NCBI GenBank assembly: GCA_907163375.1
Contig: CAJQUW010001694.1
Span: 310,001 to 374,000 of the forward strand
From: Prostheceraeus crozeri
Taxonomy: Eukaryota; Platyhelminthes; Polycladida; Euryleptidae
DNA: 64,000 nt
Direction: 5' to 3'
Below, one piece after another: positions 48,567-60,949 of the stretch (positions are counted from its first letter, which is position 1; each line of letters begins with the position of its first letter). A model generated the notes under the pieces. The model searched no databases and was not told where the DNA came from. It saw nothing but the letters and a program-made list of their open reading frames with translations. A program made the position numbers and the translations under genes.

Positions 48567-50293
48567 CAGGGTGGCGCACGTAAACCGCCGGATTTTAAAC
48601 TTTTATTATTCCTCAAATATTCATCCGATCGTCATGAAATTTCGACTCATTCTAGTTTGGAGCATAGGATTTATGATGATTATAGCTGTTGTACTGAGAA
48701 TTGTCAGAAAATTCTGATTCTATTGACCGAATGACATGTAGTAAAATTGACATACCAACAATGTATCTTAACATGTAAAATTTAATGATAAACTTTTCCT
48801 TTTATTTTCCCCACGTCTTTATCAATGATGACCAAAACGAATTAAGGTAAATGTCATAGAAAACATTTATTAAATGAAAGACATAAGAAAAAAAGTGTTA
48901 GTAGTCATCGAACTTCAACGTGTCCTCCTCCATTCTCGAGGACGGATTCGAGTCGTTTTTGGTAGGCCAGAGCAGTTTCTCGACACATCTCAGTTGTCAC
49001 TTCTTGAAATGCTTGTATGATGCGGTCCTTCAGGTCTTGCATAGATGTTGGCCGTCTATGGTAAACCTTGGACTTGACAAAACCCCACAAGAAGAAATCG
49101 CAAGGCGTCAGGTCAGGTGAACGCGGTGGCCAGGGCATGTTAGGAGATTCACGACCCATCCATCTGTTAGGCATCTTCTTGTTCGACCACTCACGCACAG
49201 GAAGTCCCCAGTGTGGAGGTGCACCATTCTGCATGAATATGATGCTCCTGCCTCTTCTGTCCGACTGCACCGATGGCCAAAATTCCTCCTGTAGCATCTT
49301 GAGATACCGATCCTTGTTGACGGAGGTGTCCAAGAAGAACGGTCCGTAGATACCTGATTGGCTGATTGCCGCCCAGACGGTGGTGCGTGGCGAGTGTATA
49401 GACTCTTGCTTGATCCAGTGAGGGTTCTGGTTGGCCCAATAACGACAATTGTGGCGATTCACACCACCATCCAGATGGAAGTGAGCTTCATCGGACCAGG
49501 TTAGTTCCACTAAATGGCTCGGGTTGGCTTGGATGCGCTGTAGCTCCTGTTCTGCGAACTCCATTCGGTTTTCCAAATCTTCTTCGTGCAATCGCTGCAC
49601 CACCTGGACCTTGCACGGATGCCATCCATAGTCATGGAGGATGCGCTGGATAGTGCGGCGACTCACTTGAAGCGCATTAGATGCACGACGGGTAGATGTG
49701 TTTGGGTCCTCCTCGAAGTGCTGCACAACTCCTTCCACATTCTGCTCCGTTCGTTCAGAAGATGACCGGTCCCGCTTGACAGTCACCACACTACCACTGG
49801 TCAACAGGTTTGTGTGCCACCGCTTTATGGTACGGGCATCCGGTGCTCTCGCGTTCTTGCCATAGGCCTACTCTGAATGATAAAGCCTTTGTGCCTCCAC
49901 TGGACTCTTGAGCCATTCGTACCAAGCCGCGCATTTGCTCGTTCTGCAACCGAATAATCATCCATTCTTCTATGTTTGATTCTTTTCAGATAGTGATTTA
50001 ATCGTCGAATGGTATTTTATATGACATGGAAGTAAGTGAACAATATTCACTTCAAGACTGCGCACAATTCGTTGTGCAGATTCGTTTGTGATCTAGATTT
50101 TCGATGTCAACAAAATGAGTGCATGTCATTCGGTCAATAGAATCAGAATTTTCTGACAATTCTCAGTACAACAGGTATAATCATCATAAATCCCATACTC
50201 CAAACTAGAATGAGTCGAAATTTCATGACGATCGGATGAATATTTGATGAGTAATAAAAGTTTAAAATCCGGCGGTTTACGTGCGCCACCCTG
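48567..50293 (-). mobile_element. Tc1/mariner-superfamily transposon 2, 1727 bp
   Basis: Flanked by TA (48565-48566 and 50294-50295). Terminal inverted repeats of 172 bp (48567-48738 and 50122-50293) start CAGGGTGGCGCACGTAAACC and are nearly identical. It encodes a transposase on the - strand with a replaced catalytic residue and a damaged 5' end. It belongs to a different family from transposon 1, although both termini start CAGGGTG. Confidence 0.92.
48905..49990 (-). pseudogene. Tc1/mariner-type transposase with Asp-to-Asn catalytic change
   Basis: The open part (48905-49804) gives 299 residues. A helix-turn-helix reads NTSTRRASNALQVSRRTIQR. The first catalytic Asp is in LTWSDEAHFHLDG (residue 105). 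The second position is Asn 193 in IIFMQNGAPPHWG, where the family has Asp. The third Asp is 236 in PDLTPCDFFLWG. 42 residues lie between the last two. The N-terminal DNA-binding region upstream (49804-49990) is interrupted by stops and a shift. The loss of a catalytic Asp makes this copy inactive even apart from the 5' damage. Phrases such as WPPRSPDLTPCDFFLWG are typical of the arthropod and invertebrate family with MQDGAPPHW. Confidence 0.88.
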
Positions 50294-50295
50294 TA

Positions 50296-51019
50296 CGGTA
50301 TGTGACATTCATAAATAACAACTAATGACATACTGAATGTGAAGATTTCTTCACTCCGATTTAAACATTTTACAGCAGAAAACAAAAATAATTAGCCTAA
50401 GTTAAGTACCTTGAGTAAAACATATCATAAGGAAATTCATGTCAGAAATTCTGTAAAATCAAAAACGAAAATTTTACATCAACCCATTCATGTTCAAGCC
50501 AATTTCAGAACCATTTTCAAAGCCGTTTATTTAAAATCTTTTTCAAATTCAATTTATGGTTGTTCTAGACATTACAGGTACGAGGTTAGGAGTAGTGCCA
50601 TTAAAGTAGCGTTGACCTTTTCGTTACTATATTTTTGTTATTCCGTGGTTGACAAAAAAGCTTCGGGTTGAACTGTATTAATAAAAAAAGGAGGCAGGCA
50701 TTCTAAGGATCAAAATACGAAGTTCAGTTATAAATCTACTTAAAACATGAATTTGAGCATAAAATGTGAACTTTTAAGAAAATGTGTACATGACAAAATA
50801 AGCTTACAATCGATCTCTCATGAATCATTTTACTTAAATGTCGCGTGGAATTTCCCTTTATAGAAATAAGCGGACAAATTTGATGTACAAAACTCAGCTT
50901 AAAGCACAACAATAAAAAGGATATCATCATCAAGCATCTTAAATAATGCTCTCGAAAATATTAATCGAAGCAATCAAGAAACATGATCATCACTTTCAAG
51001 AAACATGATTATCACTTAC
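50296..51019. other. Host non-coding DNA
   Basis: AT-rich sequence without a supported gene. It is probably an intron on the - strand, since the CUB-like exon that follows has a splice donor at its left edge. Confidence 0.35.
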
Positions 51020-51326
51020 CATTCCCTTGGTGAGGAATGTATTGGAATCATAGAGGTAGAGAGCGTTTGTGCAAATATCCCTGTCTGTAGGAATATACAA
51101 GTTTTTGATATTTACATGGACTCGATGGCTTTCAGAGGCATGAGCAACAATCATACAGACAAAATCGACTGGGAAAGTCTCCTCTCCTTTCCGATGCGAA
51201 TAAATAACGGCACCACCCAATGGCACTCTCAATTCCCTTTGATGTGTCTCCATGCTGTCGAATGTTTGTTGAGGGAGCTTACAATCACGCGTCATGTAGT
51301 CTGAAATAAATGCTATAATCAAATCT
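51020..51326 (-). CDS. Internal host exon with CUB-like domain pattern
   Basis: The - strand is open here and bounded by splice-like sites: a GTAAGTG donor follows the last codon at 51020, and a CCGTTCGCAG acceptor ends at 51327 (an alternative TTTCAG acceptor would start the exon at 51300). The translation has CKLPQQTFDSMETHQRELRV, then LGGAVIYSHRKGEETFPVDF, VCMIVAHASESHRVHVNIKN and CTNALYLYDSN. Cys spacing, the G-G-A-V-I-Y-S start, the C-M-I-x-A strand and the final L-Y-L-Y-D box resemble a CUB domain of extracellular proteins. Neighbouring exons were not found, so the gene is unnamed. The phase after the exon is 0. Confidence 0.45.
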
Positions 51327-54194
51327 CTGCGAACGGCAAGAGACATGCAAAACCATATAAACGTGACAGTAGGCAGTTAGAAAAAATTAGCAGTCAACTG
51401 AGCGGAAGTACAGTGGTCAGTTGCAAAAAAGGACATAAACGAATGCGATACCCCTTCCGAAATCGAAACCCCAAGTTTCTGAAATTTGACCTGTCTCATA
51501 AATACCTACATTAGAGTTGGGACTGGAAATGAGTGAACACTAAAGAACAAAGTGATGACAAGGAAGTCTCGACAATAACAACACTATTGTTGTCTAGTCT
51601 TCCATGGTGTTGACTTCAAAATACAACATCAAGAAAGCAATGTTTGGCATTTCAAATAAGCAACAGAAACAAGGTTAACATTTCTCGGAAACAACATCAC
51701 TCATGAAATCAACGCATTGAAGGAAATTAGAAGAATAATTGCATTAACTATAACAGTTGTGACATAGACAAATACACAAAGCCACCTCCCCAATAAAATA
51801 CGACTCATTAGATCAATGTCACTCTCTATCATTGACCTAGATAATCAACGCATTTGAAAAGAAATACACTACTACCTTTTTTAAAGGTTCACAAAAATTT
51901 GATCGCATTTATTACAGGTGGGCTTGTAAATTATGTTGAGAGAATGACATTTCATGTTTTGTTTTATTTCAAATGTTTTTCAGTTAAAGGACTCTCTTTT
52001 TCCACATTCTATAAGCTCACTGCATCGTTTCTCCACATATTTTTGAGCGTCCATTATCGTCTATCGGTTTGCTGATCCAAGATGGGAAGCGTAGAAAGAT
52101 TGAAAAATACTATCATTTTCTTATTTAACTCATAAAATTATGTCGAAGTCTTTACCAAATCAATCGAAATCACAGAATTTTCAAAAATAAATCGATGAAA
52201 TTTAAATATATTTCCATACAATGTAAGCAGAGACAGTTTGAGAATAACGAGATTTTTGTACAGTGGAGTTCACATTATTCCAAAAATGCAGAGGAATCAA
52301 ATTACTTTATTCAGGGTTGTGCCGGTGGCACCGGTAATGAAAGAGTATTTTTACCATGGTTGTTACCAGCGGCTTTTACCAACTGTTTCACCAGCTTATT
52401 TTTACACCGTGTTTTTACATGAAGATTCCTTCGCGGTAACAATATCATGATAATGAAACTGAAAACAATTGAGTCACAGATTGAAATTAACTACGTACTT
52501 GTGCATTCAAGAACAGAGGCAAACCATAATTACCGGTACCGTAATATGATGCACCGTAGAACTCAAAGATTCAACTCGCCATTATCCTAAGTGTCAACCA
52601 GTGCATGATACATCTAAATGAAAACAAATCACCATCAGTTATTCTCGACGGTGGCAGATTTTTGGACGTTTTTTATTTTGCCTGAAACTTTTTGATCTTT
52701 TAAGTTGGGCAGGCCTTGGTGAAACACATTTATTAACTAAAATACCACATGCGCTTTGGAATCATTTGAAAACTATGGTAGAATACAATTCAAGATATTG
52801 GTGTAGGCATGTGACAGAGAAATTTGACATGATAAATCTAACTAACAGTTCAGTTAATTTATCCTTCGCCAGTAGTGGCTGATCACCGGTTACGATCAAC
52901 GAAACTTCTATGTCATTAGCCATTAGATGGTAATCAATTTTCATGACGCCGCCTACATATTCATGAATGAATACTTTATCCTATTGTTTCCTCAGTCTCG
53001 CCCCGGCTCCGCTTCAGACGCCTGCTTCCCGTTGCTCAACTCTGCCGTCGGCGTGCTGCGCTCCAGCTTCCCATTCCTTCTCAAGTCCAGATAACTTCCG
53101 GATGCAAACAGCAGACCGAAGATATATAACTCTCGCAAGTAGTAACTACCGAGCAATTGCCATGATAATGAGATGACTTCATTACCATGATGACAACACA
53201 TTATATGCAACTTAACTAGCCCGCGAGAGATCATAACATATTCTTAGAATAGTCTGCATATCAATTGATATGGAGGAATCATAACTTGAATTGACTGAGC
53301 TATTTTTTCATACTTCCACACCATCTCACGAAAGAAACTTAATTAAGTCAGTTCAAGCAATTTGAGCAATTTGAATGGGCTGCTATTTAAAGGAGGATCA
53401 TCAGAAGCTTAGTGCATTGCAATTGATTGCAATTATTTGATTGCCACTATCAAAAAATTGCAGTTGATTAACTGATTTGTATTGTAATGGGAAAGACATT
53501 TAGTTGACTGACTTACTTGTAATGTCATGACCACTCGCCATCGTAGGTAAAACATCCCACCTTCAGTGACATTTTTGAGATGCTATGTCTACGAAACATG
53601 TGTTATTCACAACTTAAGCTTTCAGGATTCTAATCAGAAACCTTTTGGTGCATACCTATCTAGCATGTCTATACCAGTATTGCAATACTTTTCATGATAG
53701 CATACTGTTGTTATCTGGGCACGTGTGCTTACTCATTTAATTCATGTTACCTGGCATCTGTTTCAATAATAGATTCACTATAATTATGATGCATAAACTG
53801 AAGTTCAATAAAATTTATCGATATTCACATCCAATTAAGTATAGAATTATATGGATTTCATGTAAAGGGTCTGTTCAAGTCAATATTCAAATTGATGGTA
53901 AGTAATTATGAGACTTGTAAGAATGCAGACCCCCATGTAGCCCAATTCATTTAATTGAAAAACTTACGTGGTGAAAACTTCAAAATCAAGAATTAGTCTA
54001 CTAAAACGGTGACAAAATAAAATAAATGAACCTTGTTTATTCTCGGAATCACATAAGGCACGGAGCCTTTCTTCCATGTGGCCGAGTTTTCATTTATCCA
54101 CTCTCATTCTATTGTGCTGAGTGCTCAACAAGAATGCAGAGTGTATCTATCAACAAGAATGCAGAGTGTATCTATAATAAAAGTCTTTGGTTTG
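51327..54194. other. Host non-coding DNA
   Basis: No supported gene over 2.9 kb. A short GC-rich patch at 52990-53100 is open on the - strand but lacks splice signals and a recognisable domain. The rest is AT-rich and looks intronic or intergenic. Confidence 0.4.
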
Positions 54195-54262
54195 ATCCGA
54201 CCAAGCCTTGAACCCAGGTCTCCCGGACGCAGAGCGAACACTACCACAAGGCCACAGCGCCG
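54195..54262 (-). repeat. tRNA-derived head (SINE or tRNA pseudogene)
   Basis: On the - strand an A-box-like TGGCCTTGTGGTAGTG is followed after about 30 bases by the B-box-like GGGTTCAAGGC. The two are spaced as in a tRNA, but the cloverleaf arms do not pair well. It fits the RNA polymerase III head of a SINE. Confidence 0.6.
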
Positions 54263-56055
54263 GTGGTGATTATGAATAGTTGCAATTAATTCATTGATGA
54301 CAACACTCAACTGCAAGCTACCATCCCATCATTACAATCAAATACGTAATTGCAATTAACTGATTGCTTTCTGCTGCATTTTTCATACTTTCTTCGACCG
54401 ACGATCAGCGGACCAACACCATGAGGTCGCCCAAAGAAGAAATCACCTGGAAAGAAATCGTGTCCGCAGACTGTAGGCAATTAGGCCTCAACGAAGCCGA
54501 CGCCTCGATTGGAACATCTGGAAGCATTCCATGAAGTTATCGTCCAGCACAATGGAGGTGGAGAAAGGGATGCTAAATGGAAAAGGTTAATTTATTTATT
54601 TCTACTTATGTGGGATGCATAGATACTCCGATCATGAAGAAGCCATGTAATATTTCTACTTATCCAAGACGTAATTTTGTTAGGTCTGGTGCATTCGTTG
54701 AAGTATAGAGAATAATCATCGGAGAAAGCCGCTTTGAAAATGTCCGGACGGAGTGTGTATACTCAGCCGAAGAAATCTGGATCCCCGGTATTATGACGGA
54801 GGGGGTTTGTTTTCTCATCTGACTTACACCGTTCTTATGAGCTTGATCAGGTTGTTCGGTCTTTGCCTTTCTCAATGGACGAGTAGCCTCTAGAAATTAT
54901 TCAGCAGATTCAGCCTTCCCACGCCTTACGCGATCACCTACATTACAAGGCTGATGAGGACTCACAAGAATCTGAAATCTGAAATGCTACGTGACTCACG
55001 TAAATCATATTTGCCGGAAGAAATAAACAGGCGAGAATTGTTTTTATTGAGGCTGCTTAGCTGTAGATGAATTATCATTTGTCAACTGAACAGGATATCA
55101 GATTTGATTTATTTTTTATTCATCTTCTGATATTTTGCGAATAGAAATATAATGCCAATATTTTTTTCATTAAATCCCATGTACGCTATGTGTTGGTACA
55201 GAAAAATGATCGGGGATTTGTGATGGAGCTGGTGTAGGCCTCGAACTGATAGAAACGAATTGATAAAGAGTAGGCCTATGTTTTACGTATCTCAATGATG
55301 AACTAGTAGGGAACAAGATACACCTGAGGAAATATCCTCAAGATGAAATCAACAAGAATATCCAAGAATTCCTCTCGTCTAATTTGTCAAGCTTCTTTGA
55401 TTTCGCTAACCAGTGACCGTTCGCTAGTGGAGTGCAGGAGGCCGAACGAGGCGAGGTGAACGTGGCTGCAGTAACAACCAATTGATGGGCGACTGTTTTT
55501 ATCCTTCTTACAAAGTTTGTTTTATTGGCCAAACAGTTTCATCAATATATCGTCAACAAGCACGCCAGAGTACAATTGATTCAACACTCACAAATTAGAA
55601 CTAATCATCGAACACAGATTGACCCCACGACTAACACTCAGATGTCTTTCTATTCACATTAGAAGTTGGTCCAGTTCCGATTATACAGGCTAGATGTATC
55701 AGCTTAAGGATGTGAAGGATTCCATATTTTAATGTAAATGGTCACTTAAGTTTACAGAACCTTAAATGTCCGTCAGACATTTAAATGTCAGACAGACCCC
55801 TTTGTCCTTAGAGGGGAACTAAATCACTCAGTTTCGAATATCCGGCTGAAATGAAAGAGCACCTATCGTTTGAAGAGATTGAGTTCATCGTACTATTCAC
55901 AAGCCATAACATGTACTCCATAATATAACTTACGTCAATAAACTGCTTCAAATCCCCTTTGAAGACCCTACGTGTCAATTACTGAAAATGAGCAAGAACC
56001 TATACATATAAATGCACAGGACGTACCCTAGTGCATCTGCATCAGAAGATCGGAG
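54263..56055. other. Host non-coding DNA
   Basis: No supported gene. Base composition is mixed and short frames have no recognisable domain. Confidence 0.35.
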
Positions 56056-57768
56056 TAGGGTGTACCGATTAGTGATTTTGATAATCGGCCGATTACCGAT
56101 TAATCGGTGGAAGGTAGCCGATTATTTCTTTTAAATTCATCTAGAATCGACGTTTTCCATGTACTAAAAGTACGGAGCTAGTTAAATAAAACCTAATGAT
56201 AGTTAAGTGCACCAAATGATAGGTAAAACATGTCCCGAATGTTTCATGCAAAAAGCCTTGCGATGCTTTTCTAATCCTACGAAGAGTTGAATAATTTTGA
56301 ATTTTTATCAATTGCTTTTGATTAGATTCTAGTAGGATAATTGTTGCTCGTAGTCCGTAGAAGTAATATACGAGACAGAAATATACATCAAGAAGTATAT
56401 TTTCATGTGATTCCAAGCAAAATTACGTCGATAACCAGCATCATTAAAACAACAGAGACGCGGATGAACCGATCCTTTTTCTAACCCATGATGGCATGAA
56501 AGGACAGAAGTCACTCTTGTCATTAAGTCGAAAGGGTCTGAAGTGACTCGTAAATACTTTCTGTAGAATTCCACTTCGATGAATGATTATTTCATTCATT
56601 ATTTACGGAAATTAAAACAGCATATAGGCCGATATTCCGCGATGGGATTCGAACCCAGGTATTCCAGTTGCACTAGTGAGTGCTCCATCACAAGGCTACA
56701 ATAGCAACTATGGTCAGCTGCAAAGCGAATGGTTTTATGTCGCAGCCAACCAGAGACGAGATCGTGACATGGCCAAGGACTACTTAGAATTAGAAAAGCA
56801 TGAAAAGTTGAGATCAGCGCTTCCAGAGTGGAAACCAAACTCTGGCCTGGATTCTTTGAAACACAACCGGTCGCTCGTCCTTGAGGTTATGTTCCTTGTC
56901 GTCCTCTAGAACGATGTTTTCACATACAAAACAGGTATTGCGTTGAGTATAATTTGTCTATCAAGGCGAACCCCAAAATCATTATTTCTTGAGATGTGAT
57001 AGAATTATCCAAGCATTTTATTGCCGAGATAATTTATTGATAACATGTAAATTTCCTTGGTGGGTGCGAGTCATAATTAAGGTTTGAAGGGCAGGCAAGC
57101 GTTTATATGCTTCGATTTGTGAATACGTAGCATCTACGAATATGAAAACATGCATGTTCGATTGCATACGTAAATGCATCAAGAATTGCATTTAGTTGGT
57201 GGGTATTTAGACTAGCTTTTGAATGCTCATATTCCTTTATTGTGAACAGGAAGACACTTGAGTGAATCTTGATAATGCAAAATTCAAATGACTACCAATT
57301 TCAAACCAGACGGGCCTAAGACTAGACATTTAATCAGCAACGGGACCAAAGAATTCGGGCCTTCGAAGAATTGACTGACGGGCCCGGGCGGAAATTCCAT
57401 TCTGGGATCTTCTACCCAGGCTCGGCGAAAAAATATTAAGCACACGTGCATACGCATGATAATATGCGAGAATAACTTTTTTACTGGCATTCATAATCAT
57501 GAAAATCTAGGCTATGGGAGAATTCAGTTGTTTTTAATCACTTGAATGATAAAAACAAGTCATTTGAAGGTCTGTTATTAGTTGTATTATTAGTCTGTAT
57601 TATTGCATGTAGAGCGAAGTTCATCAAAAAATTTGAAATCTTATCTTTCGATCAGTTACCAAATTTAAATGAAAATCAACAAAAATCTTCAAAAGTCCAC
57701 TAATCGGCCGTTTACAGATTATAACTCCGCAGTGTTAAAAAGTCGGCCGATCAATCGGTACACCCCTA
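56056..57768. mobile_element. hAT-like non-autonomous element, about 1.7 kb
   Basis: The left end TAGGGTGTACCGATTAGTG and the right end, read on the opposite strand, TAGGGGTGTACCGATTGATC form short terminal inverted repeats. Both are followed by ATCGGCCGA-type subterminal phrases (56082-56130 and 57700-57760). No transposase domain was found in between, so it is non-autonomous. A clear 8-bp duplication could not be matched; only GGAG is shared. A tRNA-derived head lies inside at 56636-56706. Confidence 0.5.
56636..56706 (-). repeat. tRNA-derived head inside the hAT-like element
   Basis: On the - strand TAGCCTTGTGATGGAG (A-box-like) is followed after about 30 bases by GGGTTCGAATCCC, a perfect B box. 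A full cloverleaf is not evident. Probably a SINE head or a tRNA-derived promoter nested in the element. Confidence 0.6.
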
Positions 57769-59487
57769 GGAGCGAACATGTGGTCTATGCAGTTGAAGAT
57801 TGATGCATTCGATGGGAAATGTGAGCTCATCTCATATAAATTGCGGTCTTAACTTTCGTGGTTTTAAAAATCGTAATCGCTGTTCTTGATATATCAAACG
57901 TAGGCAGTGCAATTCTACTTCTGGTGCTCTTATTGCAACAAGATGCGACACCTAATTGTTGTCAAACAAACCAGTATTACGTATATTACGTAAGATAAGC
58001 AATTTAAATAGCAGTCAGATTTGAATTCTATTTGAATGCATCATATAGGACTTCGAAGATAATTATCGTCAAAGAGAACCGAGTGTGACAATTAAAATGA
58101 CGGTTTAGGCTATACCCAGCATCGCACACAATTGCTCAAATACATCGCTTCAACATGAAATTTATCTGTACCGTATTGACGAGCAATTCCAGAATTCGCC
58201 CTCTGAACTGCAACTCAAATTCATCACAGGTTCAATCAATGAGTTCAGTCAAGACTCCCACCGAACATTGGCCGTGGCACTTTTGCGACTCCGACTCAGG
58301 CGAAAAGTTGACATCAGCCAGAGAGGATTAATGGCATATCACAGAAATTTGAAGATCTTTCGAAACAACGAGTATTTATGCTGAACAAACATAAATTCCT
58401 GATTGGTTCAAGTTTTATTCAAAGTCACAAAAATCTCACTTACATATCCTTTTCTCAGGCCGTTCTTCTACAGTGAGTACCAGATAGAGAAGGTTTAACA
58501 AGCACAAACATGCGAGATAAGTGCCGAGAAATTCCATAAATGTAATTTTCGGCCATTCTGTTATATTATAAAATTCCAGAGAACATTTGAGTCGAGGAGA
58601 ACTGTGCAAGGTCCATTTTGACGCTTTCGAAGGACACGATGGCTAGATAGACTAAAGAATTCAGCAGGATACAATGCAGTAACAGACTTTGACAATTATG
58701 ATGAAAATTTGACTTAAGGAATGTGAAGAGAAAAGTGCATTTAAAAATATGTCAGGTGATAAAAAGTACCATTACAGTTCTCCATGACAATGCATGATAT
58801 TATTAGAATTATTAGCTCTACACTCTATGATCCAGCATATCCCCCAGCTTTCTAGCATGATCTAGCAAAAGACCCTTTTCGATTTGCCAAATCGATGTAA
58901 CCACAACTAGAGAAATGCTACAATGATGACAGCTTTGGGTGGTTGCGCATGTGAACTTACTCAAGCAAGTGATTGCTGCTACATGATCCCATGGATAGAC
59001 GGAGCATGGATGGAGCAAATCTTTGCTCTATTGTCAAGACAATGTGAAGAAGAATGAATGACAATGATGTAGAAAGTATCTGGCAAATAATCTCTGGCAT
59101 CATGGAAGTATGTACCGGATATATTTTATTGCTGAAAAAGCTTTGGCTTCAAGCATGCTCCATGTCCTGTTGAACCGACACCCTGCAGGTACCACCTGGC
59201 TTATATTTTGTTCAAGAAATATTATCTGAAATTTGTTCGACTTGCAGAACTTGTTTTTGGAAGGTTTCTGATCTAACAGATTATTCTTTATTCTCGATTC
59301 GCACACAACAGATTTCCATTTTCGTCCAAATTACCAATTTGCAAAAAAAGTTGCTTTGTTTTTGTTTATCAACAACAAATTGATAAAATTTCAATGTGAC
59401 TTTAAAGGTTTGTTTCGTTAAGATTACCAGGCTAACTGGCGCGTAGTCCTCTTCGAGAACACGAGCTTCCTCTTCTTAACAATCAAT
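57769..59487. other. Host non-coding DNA upstream of PSMD6
   Basis: No gene seen. The last 80 bases before 59488 include a CT-rich stretch (CTTCCTCTTCTT) close to the start codon, typical of promoters of housekeeping and translation-related genes. Confidence 0.4.
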
Positions 59488-59626
59488 ATGCCGATCGAAA
59501 ATTTTGAAGAAGAAGGCCTAGAAAAAATTCCTGACCTTAGACTTGCTCAACTTGTTTTCCAATCATCTATCGACGCCAATGACAAGACTACTCGCGAAAA
59601 AATAATGGTGGCTATTAAGGCCGAAA
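59488..59626 (+). CDS. PSMD6: First exon of 26S proteasome lid subunit PSMD6/RPN7 (partial gene)
   Basis: Scaffold-type subunit of the proteasome lid. The exon encodes 46 residues opening MPIENFEEEGLEKIPDLRLA then QLVFQ. The human protein begins [20 protein letters not shown] then QLRF, a very close match. The exon is followed by a consensus donor GTAAGA at 59627 (phase 1); beyond it the frame soon stops. A CT-rich leader precedes the ATG. The next exon, expected to encode a PYYE-like segment, is not visible up to 61 kb and may lie beyond the right edge. That would put the LTR element at 60331-64000 inside intron 1. A 5' duplicated fragment is the alternative. Confidence 0.75.
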
Positions 59627-60330
59627 GTAAGATACCTTTAACCCAGGATAGTGTTGTTGATGAGGGCAAGACTATCTAGTGATGTCACATGTCCACTAGC
59701 GCATTTTAGTAGAGGGTTATAGGCTTCATGGTTTTTTTTAGCATGTCTTTCCTTCTCTTAATTGGCCTTTCAGACCAAGCAGATTAAACTTCAACTTTAT
59801 GGTCGTCACTGACAAAGGAATGTAGAGGACAATAATTAAGGCATCCTAAAAAGTATTAGATCTCCCAATAATCTCTTTGTCCTGTCAATGTGCTTATAGT
59901 CTTCTAACTGAGTATGTAGTGTACCGGTAAATAATTTAATATTGCATCCTTAGAGTTGCATCCTCAGTTGAAAAAAGTGAAAATGTAAAAATGAATGAAA
60001 ATATCTCCTCCTACTAATGAAAGCATTGGGTCGCTATAACATGTTAATTCACCCTGACGGACATTCAGTGTCGCCAAATGTGCAAGAACAACTAAAGCAA
60101 TTGCGGCATGTAATCATTCAAATCAGATATGCGCACTGTACTTTCCGAATGCATGCTGTCATTGTGCAATTGGTTTAAGATATTCATTTGACCCTATCCT
60201 CCAGACTGAAGTAGGCTCATAGATATCCGGGTTGGGGTGATTCGTCCACCATCAGTAACTTCCGAACAAATGCTCCTAATCACTTTAAATTCACGGTTTA
60301 ACTTATATTTGATGTATTTTGCAGGTATTC
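59627..60330. other. Probable PSMD6 intron 1 sequence
   Basis: Non-coding AT-rich DNA after the GTAAGA donor at 59627. No exon-like segment is seen before the LTR element begins. Confidence 0.4.
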
Positions 60331-60809
60331 TGTAAAAATTTTTTACGCTGTTCCAATAGTTTGCCAAATAATACGAAATATGTACTTCAAAGTGCTTTAT
60401 TTTTGATCAATTACCGATTAATTAACATGAAATCGACACACTTACAGTAACTCCTTTGTCCCCACCAACCAGCTTACAATATCGTCAAAATAAGTAATGA
60501 AACTATTGCTATGGGGTCATTAGGAGCAAACATGACAATTCAAATTTTAAATATTCTACTATACCACAACTTCTCAAATACCTACCGCTGTGGAATGGTA
60601 ATAAAAATTTCTATTCTGACATGAACAGATATCACACAAATAACAGACAGAAGAGATCTCTATTCTGTTTAACGTATAACCAGGTTTCAAGGTCAAAAAC
60701 TTTTTCATTAAAACTGAAAGTTCATCAAAAATATTCACAAAATATTTTAACTAACGTTGAGTTATGCTCTATAGAGAAGGAAAATGTACTAGTCAGTAAA
60801 ATTGCTACA
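60331..60809 (-). repeat. Putative 3' LTR (479 bp)
   Basis: A run of six purines (complement of CCCCCC at 60811-60816) forms a polypurine tract. Directly behind it the - strand begins TGTAGCAATTTT, and it ends TTTTTACA at 60331, giving TGTA...TACA ends. An AATAAA signal lies within it near 60398. The length and ends suit a gypsy LTR, but the partner LTR is outside the window. Confidence 0.45.
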
Positions 60810-60949
60810 TCCCCCCTGAACTCAAGTTCACAAAACAGTTGCAGACTATCGGTAACTCAATTCAAAATCACTGAATTTGGATGGCAAATTTTTTTTGGTC
60901 GTTTTCCAACGGTTATCTCAGGACTGGACAGAGTCATCATCAGATTCCT

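Noticed and set aside
52992-53234. GC-rich - strand frame that might be a host terminal exon
   Set aside because: No splice acceptor of reasonable quality, no known domain, and no neighbouring exon.
54195-54262. Functional tRNA gene
   Set aside because: A and B boxes are present, but acceptor and anticodon arms do not pair, so a tRNA-derived repeat is more likely.
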